Origin: Chaetorhynchus papuensis
Taxonomy: Eukaryota; Chordata; Aves; Passeriformes; Rhipiduridae
Length of the DNA: 64,000 bases
Assembly: GCA_013396525.1 (NCBI GenBank)
Contig: VWYX01000391.1
Span: forward strand, 248,001-312,000
Direction of reading: 5' to 3'
The translations under genes were made by a program, and so were the position numbers. Of this stretch, positions 38,001 to 50,600 are shown piece by piece (the stretch's first letter is position 1; each line of letters starts with the position of its first letter). The notes under the pieces were generated by a model, which saw only the letters and a program-made list of their open reading frames with translations, was not told where the DNA came from and made no database searches.

Positions 38001-41000
38001 AAATTACTGTGTAACTTTTTAGATTTTTCCTACAAAACCCCACAAGGGCAAGCTACAAATTCCTGCTGCCACTCATGGGTACTCTCTGAACAGTCCTGAA
38101 CTTAGCTGTCCTGGCTGTGACACTTCCTGCATGATCCTGAGTGAATCATTTGCCCTCCACACCCAGGAAATCACCTTTATGGAAACCATAAGACACTCAG
38201 AGCAGACCAGGTTTCTCATTGCACATTTATACAGTGTCTTTTGCAACAGGACCTGACTTAAGGGTGTTAGAAAAATAAGTATGGGACCTCTGTCTCCTAA
38301 TGAAGTGCATTTTTTCAGTCTTCCACCACACAATTTGTCTTCCAGTACCATCAACCTTATTATTATTTTCCCACACTACCTGAATTGAAATTCTCCCAAA
38401 ACAGTAAAAGATCCCCATTTCTCTTGACATCAAAACATAAGTACACAAGGTTTCATAACTTCCAGTGTCTGAATGTCTCCTTATATCTCGCATGGGAAAT
38501 ACATAGAGCAGCTACAACAGGAGTCTGCCACTAAAAATCCTAAGGGTCAATAGCTGACATCCTAATTTTGGAACATAAACATGATTTTGAACATTAGTGG
38601 TATTTAAAAAAAAAAATTACACTGCTATCATATATTTACATATAGAGAGAGATTTAAGTATAAACTAAACAAATAGAAAGACAAAAAAAAACCCCCAAAA
38701 TAAACCTTCTTTTTTTCCCTCAAACCTATTCCATTTCTGACAAGACTTTGCTGAGAAGGCAGTGAGATGCTGCAGTGAAATGAGCCACACAATCAAACCC
38801 CATCCAGAGCCCAGAAATAGCCCCAGTGTCCATCCAAGCGAGTGTGTCTATAACAACACAGACTCACTTTGCTGGTCTGGGCACCTCTTTCGGCCCAGGA
38901 GATTATTCCTGCTGCTCCCAGAGGGAGAAGTGCATGGAACTCACTCCTCAGATGCTCCTGGATGAGACACTGGACCATCCTCCACAACTACTCTTGGGTA
39001 GACAAATTTAGAATGAAATTTCTCAGTGTAAACAAGACACTTTTCCACTGATTTAACTAGAATTGAAAAAAAAAAAAATCACATTAACTTGAAGAGACAT
39101 TTTGAATTGATATTTGGAACAGAAAACTTCATCCCTTGTGCTTTTCGGGCAGCTTCCCAGCCCAGAATTAAAGACTTTTGTTTAGCAGTGAGCCTTATTC
39201 AAATGAAAACAAAACAATGATTCATAACTAATCAGGGAAACTCACAAAACAAATGAAAGAACCTATTTAAAATGCAACAAAGAGACTGTAGTGATGTAAA
39301 TGCTCCCAATTTCTGATTAAATAGTGGTAACAGCAAGCTGGTTAGTGAAGCTTCCTAAGCTGCACCCTATTTTCCTCTAAGTCTTAAAAAAACTCATAAG
39401 AAAAATGACAGAAACACTTTTCTGTAAATACAGCAATTACAAATAATTTTCAGCTAAAAATCAGAAATAAATCCAATAATGCTTTGTGATGCCCATTCAA
39501 ATAAAACAGTACTTTCTAAATAACTAAAGACTTACTAGGCTTATGTATTTTGCTTTGAGCATTACCTATTGCAGTTAATTTTATCCTATAAAAGAACCCA
39601 AACTAAGGGGATTACATTGTGTCTGAAGGTGAATATGTCACACACACACACACGTGTGTGATTGACCACACATCCCTGCCATTCATTCACCAAGGCCTGT
39701 GGTTTTGAGTCAGAGATTAAAACCTATAGATAAAAATAATAAAATACTTTTAATTTATTTTCCCACAGCAATGACATAAACTAAGATTATATTTGTGAGA
39801 TACATTTGAATTCAGTTAGGTTAATAGGATCAAAAAAACCCTAACATATTGAAGGCCATATTTTTCTCCAATATTCCTCAAAAAAAAAGATGCATAGGCA
39901 GATTTCAATACCCTGAAAATTTTAGGGTTTCTGTTAAGAGAAAATCCTTCTAACACAAAGTATTATTAGGGTTAATTTGTGTTAAAATGAAAACTCTGGC
40001 CTGATCTCTTGCTTTCTGGTTCTCAGCCATGGTGGAATAAGCCCAATCCTAAAATCACCATGACATAAAACTAGGCCAAGTTTGAGTGAATTGCTCCAGC
40101 CACCAGCCTAATTCACTCATCACTTGGGAACAGCTGAGATACTCTGATATCTTGATACTCATTTTTAAGGCTTTCTAAAAAGAAATTCCATTTTCCTGAT
40201 TTTCATATGTAGTTTTGGCGCAAGCTGTATGTATACAAAAAAATGTCAAAATGTTGAAAACAGATGCCCCTTTTTTCCCCCTCCCACTTCTAGAAAAGTA
40301 TTTTTCTTTGTTTTTAAAGATATTGCTACAAAATACACATGGTTATAACATGTCACAGATAACAGAGCCTCATCATAGTGAAACTGCATTCAGCACAGTA
40401 AGAGAAAAATCCTTAGAGAAATGACTCACTGAGAAAAAGCCCAGTGAAAGCCATACAGGTCTCTGGAAGAGGATACTCAGTCACAGCATGCCTTGAGAGC
40501 TGACAGCACTTGTGAATTAAAAAAAACAAAAAACAACAAGGCTACAAACAAGAGGAAAGAGAAGAAATAATAAGTCAGATTTAAATACATTTTAAAAATC
40601 CTCTAAACCAAACAAGTGTTCTCATGAAATGATGTTTAATATACTATATGGAAAAAAACCTGTAATTTTTTACAGAAAGATTTTCTCTGACCCCAAACCA
40701 AAAAGGGAAAAAAAAACCCAAAAGCACTCCAAACCAAACAAAGTTGAGCTCTTTAATTAATACCATCAATTTATCTCAGGACTTGTGGAAAAAATCCATT
40801 CAGAAATTGCACAAGAGGTCTTGCAGAAACATGTGTTTATACTTCCTTCCTCTCTGGTTGTGAATAGAGTTATGTACATGCTGAGGCACTGGCAAAATCG
40901 GATTCTAAAATTAGAAACCTTCTCTGCACCAAACTGAATTCCTGTTCTATGCCTAGTCAGCTCTTACCCTCCTGAGCAGCACCATTCCACCTTTCACATG

Positions 41001-42584
41001 CCATGGGGCTTATTTTTTACATAAAGGGAACGTCTAAAATGAAAAAGAAAGAGAAAAGAACATCCTCAAGATTTTCTGATCCCCTGAAGGGTTCATCTCT
41101 TCCCAATTCTTAAGCAAAGAAATTAATTTAACAAATATCCACATTTTCCACTTAATCTACCCCGATCCCCTCAAAATCACAAGCTGGGATGTGCGTGTCC
41201 TTCAAGTGAGTGACATGACAGACATTAAATCTGACAACACTCTTTTGTCCCCCCACAAAACATTCACAAGTATTTCCTGCCCCACTGATTCACTACAACC
41301 ATTGGCATGTATGCAAACTCTGGAGAGCCAGAGCTTTAGGAAGTTCATAAGTTTTGTCCAGGAGTTCAACACTGCTAAGCTTAGCATCATAAAAATATTT
41401 CTATTCCATTAACATCACTTACATTTTCTAAAATACCAGTGGCTTTGTGGAAAGAGGCTTTGTCTAAAGTCAGGAGGATGGTTATATATTGAAAAGAATA
41501 AGGCTCAAGTGTGCTGAGCTGCTTCCCTAAATAAAGTTAAATGAGAAAGTGCTCTACGTGCTTCCCAGATCTAGAGCCTAATCAGCAGCATGATGTAGGA
41601 GGAAATCCTGCTTAACAAAACCAACCAAACAGAACAGCTTTTTTTAAATCTTCTTTTCCTGCGCTAGATATTGATATGGCCACATTCAAGATATACAAAC
41701 AGGAACAAGATCCTTTAAGTGGCTTCCTAAATGCACAAGAGAAACTAGAGAAATGAAGGTAAGACAGGTAAAATCAGAAAAGAGATTAGGAACAGCAAAG
41801 ATTTCTTAAGTCCGAGGAAATATGAGAGAAACAGAGGAAAAAAAGAAAGAAAAAGTCTGGGGAAATTCACAAGAGGTTTCTCTGTAATGACAGTTCAAAG
41901 AGATTGGGATTTTTTATCATTATTATTTTTATTTTGGAAAAAGATCTTGTTTGTAAGATGTGGCCATGAAGGTCCCACAGTTCTAGCAATTAGTGTTCTG
42001 CTAATTAAATTGCCACATCAAAGAGACAGACATTGTAGGGGAGCAGGATGAAAAGACACCTATAGCAGTGGGCTCTATTTTAGAGGCTGCCAAGGTTTGA
42101 GCATCTATTGATTAAATGCTGCAAACACCCCTGGTAAATACTTCTCTCTGCTTCCTCTCAGTGGCACAAAGGCAGCAAGCAGAAGCTCATGTCTGAAAAA
42201 ACAGAAATGGTTTGGTAAGGCTCTAATATTGTAAGGTTGCATTACGGTACTGAACATTATCTTGTAAATACAGCCTCTGATCTTCCAAGTCCTCAGTTTT
42301 TACCAGCTTGGATGAGCCCTGAAGTCCACTTTTCTTCCAGTATTAAGGATTATTAAGTATATAAGAATATTAGGTTAGATATTATTAGATATACTATTAA
42401 GTAAAAAGAACAAAGTTTTTGCAACTACAGTGACGTTTTCTCAATTTCAGAGATTGAGCATAGATACATAATCCTATACAGTTATTTTTATGGGCTCTGA
42501 TACTTCTAGACTCGACTGCAGATTTATAATTTGCATCTCATTTACATACAATACAACAAATTGCACAGTGGAAAATTCAGGCAA
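35079..42584. other. AT-rich DNA, no gene seen
   Basis: No coding frame beyond chance and no transposon were recognised. A pair of overlapping plus-strand frames near 37828-38099 and a group near 38762-39051 reflect slightly GC-richer patches. Oligo(A) runs occur at about 38608-38617 and 39066-39078. Confidence 0.5.
39639..39660. repeat. (CA)n run ending in a palindrome
   Basis: Seven CA units run directly into GTGTGTG. Positions 39647-39660 therefore form a perfect 14-bp palindrome centred on an E-box (CACGTG). It most likely arose as a compound CA/GT repeat; binding of an E-box factor is possible but unsupported. Confidence 0.7.
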
Positions 42585-42780
42585 GGTATGATAGGAAAAG
42601 GGAAAGAGAGAAGGGAGGTGAAAATAAGTAGGAGGGAAAGAGAGCAAGAGCATGTGAGGGGGAAAAAGCAGGTGTGTGACAGCACGTGTGAGTGCACGAG
42701 CAAGAGAACACGAGTGGGGGGAGAAAAGAGCAAAGTGAAACAGGGCCAAGAGAGAAGGGGGAGAGAGAATGAGAAAACAA
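42585..42780. repeat. GA-rich polypurine tract
   Basis: About 195 bases of the plus strand are dominated by GGAAAG, GAGAG, GGGAAAG and AGGGGGAGAGAG words, interrupted by a patch with ACGTG/GTGCACGAG words near 42680-42712. Lack of pyrimidines removes stop codons from both strands, which accounts for the cluster of 91-142-codon overlapping frames here. It is a degraded purine repeat and not coding DNA. Confidence 0.75.
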
Positions 42781-44569
42781 TTCTCTTTTTGCCAAATCTT
42801 GAAATGAGGCCAAGAGAAAAAGCTGGTGAAATGGACTTAATGAAACCAACACCTGCTTCTAATATATGAAGTAGGATAATTTTGGTATAGTCGATTTCTT
42901 GTGTCAGAATTTCTGGTAGGAAATTGTAATTAAGAGCAGGCCAGAAGTGAGGGGTGGTGATTTCCTCCATTCTTCCTCCAAAGGATTATGTATTTTAAAT
43001 AGATTTTAATCGTCCTAAGATAAACATGTCAGAAATGTTTAGTGCTAGAGAGCTCTCAGAGCTTCTTCATGTGGTCTGTGGTGTGCAGAGCTCCACTGAG
43101 TGTGCCTGCAGCTGAAAAGCTCTGTGCACCCAAACCCTCACTTTTCCACCCTGGATTCAATCTCCTGTACCAGAATTGTCAGCTGATGTGCATGTCCATG
43201 TGTCAGACTTTTCAGTTATCCGTTCAGATAATTGGCTCAAAATTAACTTCACTTTGGAAAAGTCAGTCACAACTCCATAAATTATATATTTCCTGCTCAT
43301 CTCTTTCTATAGAACCAAAATTCAATCTCTTTCTGCTAAAACCTAGTTTGACACTCTTAGAAGATTACACACTTTTTTATTAAGTTAGGTTTTGTTAAGT
43401 CTTAGGAAAAGCAGGTACTCTGACACGTTTCTACCTCCAGCAGGGAAGGTTTAGCCCTCAGATCAACCCTCAGGGGCTCCCATTTACATAATGAAACTAA
43501 TATGCTAAAACACACTCCAGCAATTCTTCTGGATCAGATACTTTGCATTTATTATGGTATTTTGGTGTACTCTTAGCAGGGCAATTTAATTAGAATTATC
43601 CATGGATAGTTTAAAAACTGAATCTGCAGATCATTTATTACTGGCCTGTATTTACTGATGCAGCAACAAACCCATCTGGTTAGGGCTTATCCCTTAATTA
43701 GTTCATTTAACATTTTTGTCCAAAGTGAATCGACTACAACTTTATACACGGCACAGGGCATAAATCAGTCTCTCTCAATCCTGTAACCGAGTGACTTAAT
43801 GGGGACTATTTCTCGTTGAGGGCAGTTTTTATACATTTCATTCATTGTGCCAGAACTGTCAGTGTGAAACTGGGACAACAGCTGGCTAAAAGTGAGGGAT
43901 TATGACCTTCTCACAGTGATTACATGCTAAAAATTAATTGTGTTCCCCCCCCCAGCACTGTGGCATTGTGATTACTCGAGGCTGAGAGCATGGGTGGGTG
44001 TGGGTGAGATGCGTGCAAGAGCAAATAGATTACAAGGCACACAAATCAATGCTTGTTATTGCTAAGTCATAAAAAATGGTTTCTAGCTAAACAATACTGA
44101 AAGAAAGAAAGAAACAACAAGTTTAATTTAATTACCAGTATATCTGTTTTGTAGTCTGGAGCAACTGAACTAAGATGAATTGTGAGACTAACATTCATCT
44201 GTATGTTATATTAAGATGCTGGTACAGCCATATCTTTCAAAACCCTGAGTTTACTCCACCAATCATTTTTGAAAAATATCTCAGTCCTTTTCTATGCCAT
44301 AAGTAATATAGTAAATCTTGTTTCTTTTAATGTTACAGCATCTTTCTTCTTGATGCTACTTTTTTTCGCCAGCATTTGCTGCAGGAACTATTGATCTCTG
44401 CTTCTTCAAAATGAGTTTTCCTTGTACTCTTTCTTATTCAGTGGACCCTACAGTTTGTATGCTTGATATTGCACATTCTCTCTCTGGGGAAAACTGTTCT
44501 GTCACTTTGCAGTTTCTTTAAGCAGAATTCTTTTCACACTTTAAATAGCATTGCGCTGTGCCAATTGTG

Positions 44570-44605
44570 AAAAACAAAACAAAACAAAACCAAACCCAAC
44601 CAAAG
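44570..44605. repeat. (AAAAC)n microsatellite
   Basis: About four exact AAAAC units followed by degraded CCAAAC/CCAAC units. Ordinary simple repeat. Confidence 0.85.
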
Positions 44606-45613
44606 CCTGTTTGGTTTATTGTATATATTTAGTTACACTCAAAACCATTAGCTGGGAGCCTGAAGGCCAAATCCAGCGTTAAACCATCTCTGAGTTAGTC
44701 ATATCCTTTCCCAGAGCAGCATGGTAGCCTAACACAGGAGCTTCAAAGAAGCTTCACATATTTTTGTTATGATCAAAAGCCTATGAAACATCTTAATTTG
44801 CAAGCTTGCTCTCAGTCACAAGGTAGTAGAATTAATATGGGGAAAAAAAAGACTTTTGGGCCAAAATTCAACACAGTACAAAAGTGCATTCCTAGCAAAA
44901 GTGTGTAGCTACTTCTCTGTACTTTTACACATCTATTTCTTTATTACTTTAGGCACATCCTTCAATAACCCTTCATTGCTGGGTTCAGATCTCTAAGAGC
45001 TATGAGTACTCTCCACCTCTGTATTCACAGATGGTGCAGCTCAGCAATGCTGATACTTTCTAGAGACTGAAACTTGTCCTTCTGCTCAGTACGGGAGCAG
45101 CAAAGAAAGAGAACTGTAAATGATTTTTTTTCACATGCATTTTTTCATCTGACCACTGATGCTGGTGGTTGGAAATACGACTGTGAACACTGAGTTTGGC
45201 TGAGGAGAGAGAAATTTTCTCCAGTTGCCACATCCTATTAAACAATTGTCTTTATTTTCCAATGCCTGCGTGTTTATTTTCTTTGCTCCCAGCATTACAT
45301 GAGCTGCTTTCCAACATGTGACTTGCTTTTAAAAAATGCCCAGTCAACACATTTTCCATGACATCAGTGAGAGCTGCTGCTCTCTGAACTTTTCCATATT
45401 TGTTTACTTTTCTTTAATCAAATTAATTAAACCTTTTGGTCCCCGTTTTAGGAATGTTAGTAATAGTACAATCTGTTGGATCTTTTTCCAGCAGAATGAA
45501 ACAATAACAACTTTCAGAGCTCCCCTTTGAAGAGGCGGGCTCCCAGTGCCTCATCCAGCTGCATTTACACTGGCTGTGAGCACGTCAGTCTCTCCAAGCA
45601 GACCAGAGACAGA

Positions 45614-45632
45614 TTCTTTCTTTCTTTCTTTC
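45614..45632. repeat. (TTTC)n microsatellite
   Basis: Four uninterrupted TTTC units plus a partial one. Ordinary simple repeat. A matching short (GAAA)n lies at about 44100-44113. Confidence 0.8.
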
Positions 45633-46651
45633 CAACTCTGAGAACTCTATATTTTGCCTTTTTATGATAATTTAGGTTAAAATTCCAGTTAGACTGAATG
45701 TTTTTATAAAGCAATTACTTTTTTTTTTCTACCAGGCCACTGGGGCAGGGAGTAGGGAAATTGAGTTTATGATAAAAAAAACAAAAAGCCATTTTTTACA
45801 ATTGTAATTAAAAATAAACTAGAAAAAATCGTATGAAATATTGAAAAAAAAATTTACTTCAAGTACTCACAATGTACTTGAATTTTCTGTTTGAAGAAAT
45901 AGTCATTTAAATAGAAAATTTTTATCATATCAATTTTCTGACATAGTCCAACCCAAGCAGCTTTATTAGAAAGCTCTGCAGTGACATAAAATTACCCACA
46001 AGGGTTATTTTTTCTGCTTTAAGAAATGATAGTATACTTTTAACCACTATTCCCATCACCCAAATTTCAAGCTGTATTTTTAGCAAAATGTATTTCCTAT
46101 TGCCAGCTGGCAAACTAATTCTGCTTGTGAGAAAATAAGACCCTATAATGATTATAAAAGGTGGCACATTTGTACTTTATCTCATTATTTATTTCGTTAG
46201 TTATCTGTTTTTTCTTCACAACTAGTTGAATGAACATTATAAATTTGAAATATTATGTTTTAATGTGGAGGTTTTCTTTACTTTTTAAAATAAAATTAAG
46301 TTGTTTTAGATACTACCCCTATACCTGCACTAAATGTCTGCTTTTCTAGTCCTAAAGTAATTATATTTTTATATCTAGTCATTACATTCTGAGATGATTC
46401 CATGTTTAATCTTCGCTGGATTTTGCTAAGCTAAGTAGATAAAGGCACATGCACGTTCCACTCTACCTCAGTGACTCTGCTCAGGCTGCATGGGAAGCAA
46501 TGAAAATACAAGATCCACAGCACAGGTACAAGCAGTCATGTGCTCTATGTGCTCCCTGATCTGTTATTAGCAAGGTGGTGTCCATTTAAATTTACCTTCT
46601 TTCCCCACTCTAAGAAAGTAAAGAGTTTAAGTATTAACCCTTGGAAGGGAC

Positions 46652-46880
46652 AAAAAAGGGAGAAAGAAGGAGGAGGAGGAGAAGGAGGAGGAGNNNNNNN
46701 NNNNNNNNNNNNNNNNNNNNNNNNNNNNNNNNNNNNNNNNNNNNNNNNNNNNNNNNNNNNNNNNNNNNNNNNNNNNNNNNNNNNNNNNNNNNNNNNNNNN
46801 NNNNNNNNNNNNNNNNNNAGGAAAAGGAAAAGGAAAAGGAAAAGGAAAAGGAAAAGGAAAAGGAAAAGGAAAAGGAAAAG
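46652..46880. repeat. Compound purine microsatellite (GGA)n / (AGGAAA)n spanning an assembly gap
   Basis: The left side changes from A/G-rich sequence into GGA/GAA trinucleotides up to the gap. The right side, 46819-46880, is about ten uninterrupted AGGAAA hexamers. The unsequenced middle is given as N. The two sides have different units, so the true locus is either a compound array or two adjacent arrays whose real length is unknown. All frames crossing it (46540-47311) are artefacts of the repeat and the gap. Confidence 0.93.
46694..46818. other. Assembly gap, 125 N
   Basis: A run of 125 unknown bases within the purine microsatellite. The size may be an estimate and need not reflect the real missing length. 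Confidence 0.98.
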
Positions 46881-49800
46881 ATGATTTCCTGATGAAAAAA
46901 TACTTTTTTTGGTTTATATAAAATTGCAAACAATCCAATTACAAAGTTGTCTTTACACACATCCACATAACCCCCTATATTTGTGATACAGGAAAATGGG
47001 TACGTGCCACTGATTTTTGTGAGAGCCTGCAGACATCCGTGAGCACAAATGGTCCTCCTGGAGCCAGCAGCAGACAGATCCCTCAGGGACAGGATCTGCA
47101 TGCAGCCAGGTATCAGGTCATGCCTTTGGACAGTGGGACTGTCCCCAAGCCTGGCTGTGGCCGGTCCAGCTGCCCCAGACTGTGCCCACCCCACAGGGCT
47201 GAGCTGTGGCAGAGGCAGCGGGTTCTGCCTGCCTGGAGTGCAGGCTGGTGTCTGCCTTATCTCCCATCTCCCTGAGTACAAATGGATGTGTGCCGGGCTC
47301 TGAGACCACACAAATCACCCCGGGTGGAATAATAATTGTACTTGTAGCTGCAGCCAAGCTATTTCACAGACATGTGGGGTTGGCAGAAAAGTGAATCAAT
47401 TTATAAAAGAGTGTGCAGCGTTAGATAAAGCCCAAGCCCTGACAGCTTTATCTGATAGGTTCAGTTTGTTTTTTTCAGAAGTGAGTAGCCCTGAGGCCTT
47501 TTGCTGAGTTTTATCGAATAGTCACTTTATTTTAAGCAACAACAGAGGTTTAATAGGAAGGGGGAACATGCTGAAAGGTCACCTGCAGCCAGGTATTATC
47601 ATCTGAGCAAATGCAAAGTGTACATCACAGGAACCTCTCTACAAACTGACAATAAACATTCATCTCCTAGGAGTTGTTTCATCCCTATGCTCACACTTAA
47701 AACACTGCTGAATTTTCTTGGTTACTTAAATATGATTTTGATATAACTGACGTGGACACAGTAAGAAAATATATTATAATAAAAAAGAGAGAATAGAATA
47801 GAGTGGAATTCAGTTCATTCAGTAAAGTTCTTTTACAGAGCAATATATTTTAGGATAATTTCCAGAGCAGCAAATTAAACAGACACAGAAGCAAACTTCT
47901 ATACATCTCAAAATTATTATGATCACTCAAAGTAATTACCACTAGATGCTAATTTCATATACTGCCAGAAGAACCTTAATTAAACATTGGAGATGATGGG
48001 GAAAAAAAAAGAAATGAGAAATGAAAGGAAATATCGGAAGTTTTAGGGACTATTTTCCACAGTTTTCCTTATCCATGCAAATGGAAAGGGGTTCAGAGTT
48101 AAAGCAAATGTATTTTGCATTTAATTACTCTAACTACAGAAGCAGAGATCCTGAGTCCATTGAGCCAATCCACAGATTCTATGAGGAAAGATTGTGAGAC
48201 AAACCACTGCAAGAGCATTCAAAGACCCTTTCATTGCTGTTAATGTCAGTTACCCATTTCATTACAACAACAAATGCAAAAATCTCTACACAGAAATGGT
48301 GGCACGGGGAAGATGCATTTAAAGAACAAGAACCACGATTTTTCCTGAATGCCATCACAGCACTGCTCACTCTGTTGCTTGCAGAAATAAGTCAATCAGT
48401 AATTATAAGATAGTCAAAGACTGTAAGTTTACAAGGCTTAAATAGTAAACCCATCTCCTAGGCTAGCTAGCACACTACAAAAATATCCTGTAAATTATAG
48501 CTCAAGGCCAATGTTTCAGAACTTTAAATGCTGGGGCTTGCATCTCAAATCCATATTCATGAATCAACTCGAAAATGAACTCACTTTAAGAGGCCACAAA
48601 AATTCTGAGCAACTAAATGGAATTTTCCAAGATTGATGAAAAATAGTGATCAGTATTTAGGAAACTACAGTTTTAGGGCTCAGTCCCAATAATTGTTAGA
48701 TTTGTTTAATTCTTATTTAGCAGATTTGAGTAAATATTTAACACTAATAAGTAGACTCTGTTTACTTGTGTCCAAGTCCCCAGGATCCCCAGCCAGTGGC
48801 AAAGCCCTCTGCCACAGCTCCTTACATATCCTGTTTTAAAAGCTGTGATTTTGCTGGAAGAGTCCAGATTTGTCCAGGTAGCATCCAGATCTTGTCCATA
48901 CGAGGACCATATCTCCACTTCATTGAGTTAATAAAACTCTTATTATTAAGTGTTGCTTCAGACTTTACAAGAACATGGGGACCCTGTCACTCAAGTTGTC
49001 AATAAACACTTCAGCTATTACAATTTAAATTAAAGATCTACAAAAATGTCAAACATGTAAGAGAGCTGTGGTTTCTACTCCTCCCAAACAATATAATTGC
49101 ATTTTACCCACACAGAAACTAAGAAACAGAGCAGATGGAGAGGATGTCAGCAGTGCTGGCAGAGCAGACAAAGTCCTGCTCTCCTCATTCTAAAGATGCA
49201 ATATTTGCACCCCAAATTTCAGGAGACTTGAAATCTGAGCTTTGCAGTCTTCCAAGTATTCCCTGTACTGAAGAATTTTGAGCTGTGCTGTCCGCAAAGA
49301 CACACAGGATCTGTCCTACAGACATGTGCAAGGAGCAGCAGACAGAGTTTTGAGTCTCTTTTGTCATTCACAACACAATGAACACTTGGAACATTTTGTT
49401 TACTTGGTATCATTGTGCACTGGGTTATATTTTTTACAAATGACAGATGTGTTTTATTTCACTCAGAGACAACCATACATTTATTTTCAGGTATCTTAAT
49501 AGAAATTCATTACTTTCAGGTTGATTACTATACTCGAGAAACTAAAGAGGGTAGGGAGGGTTGGATTTTTAAAATCTGATTTAGTATATCATTTATTCAG
49601 AAGGATTTATTTAAATATTCATAGAAACTCTTTATCTTTAAAAAAATCAAATCTCTAGTTGGGTGTGGGGGGCTGGGCATAGAGCAGTGGGAAACAACAA
49701 ATCTCAAAAAGTCAAAATCCAATTTGTCAATATTTTTATTTTTTCACAACAAATATGTCAAGTCCCATTACTTATTTAGGTTATGCTTTTTGGCCCCCAC

Positions 49801-50039
49801 CTCACACTGTCTCTCGGTTGCATATGTTGGTTATTCATTAGCTATGAAGCACTGCAGCACCTCTCCCTCCCCAGGATCTGCCCGCTACCTCCATCTGTCA
49901 CCAAGTCCCCCAGAGAAAGGGGCTCTGTTGCTGCCCTGCCCGGGCCCTGCACTCCAACAATCCCCAGCAGGAGCTCTTTCTTTCAGTCTTTAGAAGTCTT
50001 TAGCTGTTTCTTTTAGTTGTTTAGTCTGTAGGTCCTGCT
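46881..50039. other. Mixed-composition DNA, no gene seen
   Basis: It includes a GC-richer patch at about 47040-47320 rich in CAGC, CCTG and GCTGTGG words. Frames are open on both strands there (for example the minus-strand frame that runs from 47311 into the gap). The patch is CpG-poor, so it is not a CpG island. From 47320 onward it returns to AT-rich single-copy DNA without recognisable features. Confidence 0.45.
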
Positions 50040-50600
50040 GTGTGCCACGACAGGATTCTGTGCCTCAACCCAACCGGTGCACAAACCCAGTGTCACTGTG
50101 TGTCCTGCCTGCAGCTGAAAGAGGCAGGGAGAGCTGGTACCCGAGGGATCCATGAGTGTGTGTGTGTGTTTGTGCTTTTACCAGTGCCCTTCTGCCCCAG
50201 CTGAAGAGGGGGAAGGAGCCCCGACTGCCCGTGGCCGTGTTTTGTGTGAGTCCTACACCCAGGAGCTGTGGAAGGGCACACCTCATCTGTGACAGACACT
50301 GTGCACACCCTGCCAGCATCCCCTGACAGTGAGGGAGCTGTGCCCCTGTCCCTGGGCACTCTGGGATGCTCAGCTCTGCTGCTGGTGGGACGGGCACACG
50401 GCAAAGCAGCAGCAACAGCGTCCCTTGGCCAGGGGAGACACTCCAGGTCCCCAGGCTGACTCCAGGCAGGAGGGAGCCCTGGGCTGGAGCAGGCAGCCAC
50501 ACTCCTCACATCACTCCACGTGAGCCACAGGGACAGTCTGAGAAATCCTCTGCTCACTTACAGCCCCAGCGGACTCAGTATCAATGCTGGTGCTGTAAAG
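50040..50600. other. GC-richer patch with overlapping chance frames
   Basis: About 0.55 kb clearly richer in G and C than its surroundings, with few CpG dinucleotides (about a dozen), so not a CpG-island promoter. Minus-strand frames of 145 and 154 codons in two different phases, and plus-strand frames of 63-97 codons, overlap throughout. Their residues are mainly Pro, Gly, Leu, Ala and Ser without any domain, as expected from composition alone. It could be an old GC-rich repeat or part of a non-coding transcript. Confidence 0.5.
50155..50174. repeat. (TG)n microsatellite
   Basis: About seven TG units with one interruption, inside the GC-richer patch. Ordinary simple repeat. Confidence 0.8.

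Larger units (their letters stand above)
42781..46651. other. AT-rich DNA, possible conserved element, no gene seen
   Basis: About 43480-44060 is free of recognisable repeats and contains TAATTAG, ATTAATTG and TTTAATTAGAATTATCC homeobox-core-like words. This texture is often seen in conserved enhancers, but I cannot test conservation. A run of nine C lies at 43945-43953. No coding frame stands out (the longest is 113 codons at 43042-43383, without a motif). Confidence 0.35.

Noticed and set aside
42531..42970. Frames of 91-142 codons on both strands
   Set aside because: They result from the polypurine tract, which lacks stop codons on either strand.
46540..47311. 225-codon minus-strand frame and others crossing the gap
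   Set aside because: Their length depends on the N run and the purine microsatellite. The remaining part from 47311 lies in a GC-richer patch and has no recognisable family.
47040..47320. Possible CpG-island promoter
   Set aside because: The patch is GC-richer but has very few CpG dinucleotides.
50065..50557. Minus-strand frames of 145 and 154 codons
   Set aside because: They overlap in two phases and plus-strand frames are open too. Composition (Pro/Gly/Leu/Ser) follows from GC-rich DNA, and no domain or conserved motif is visible.
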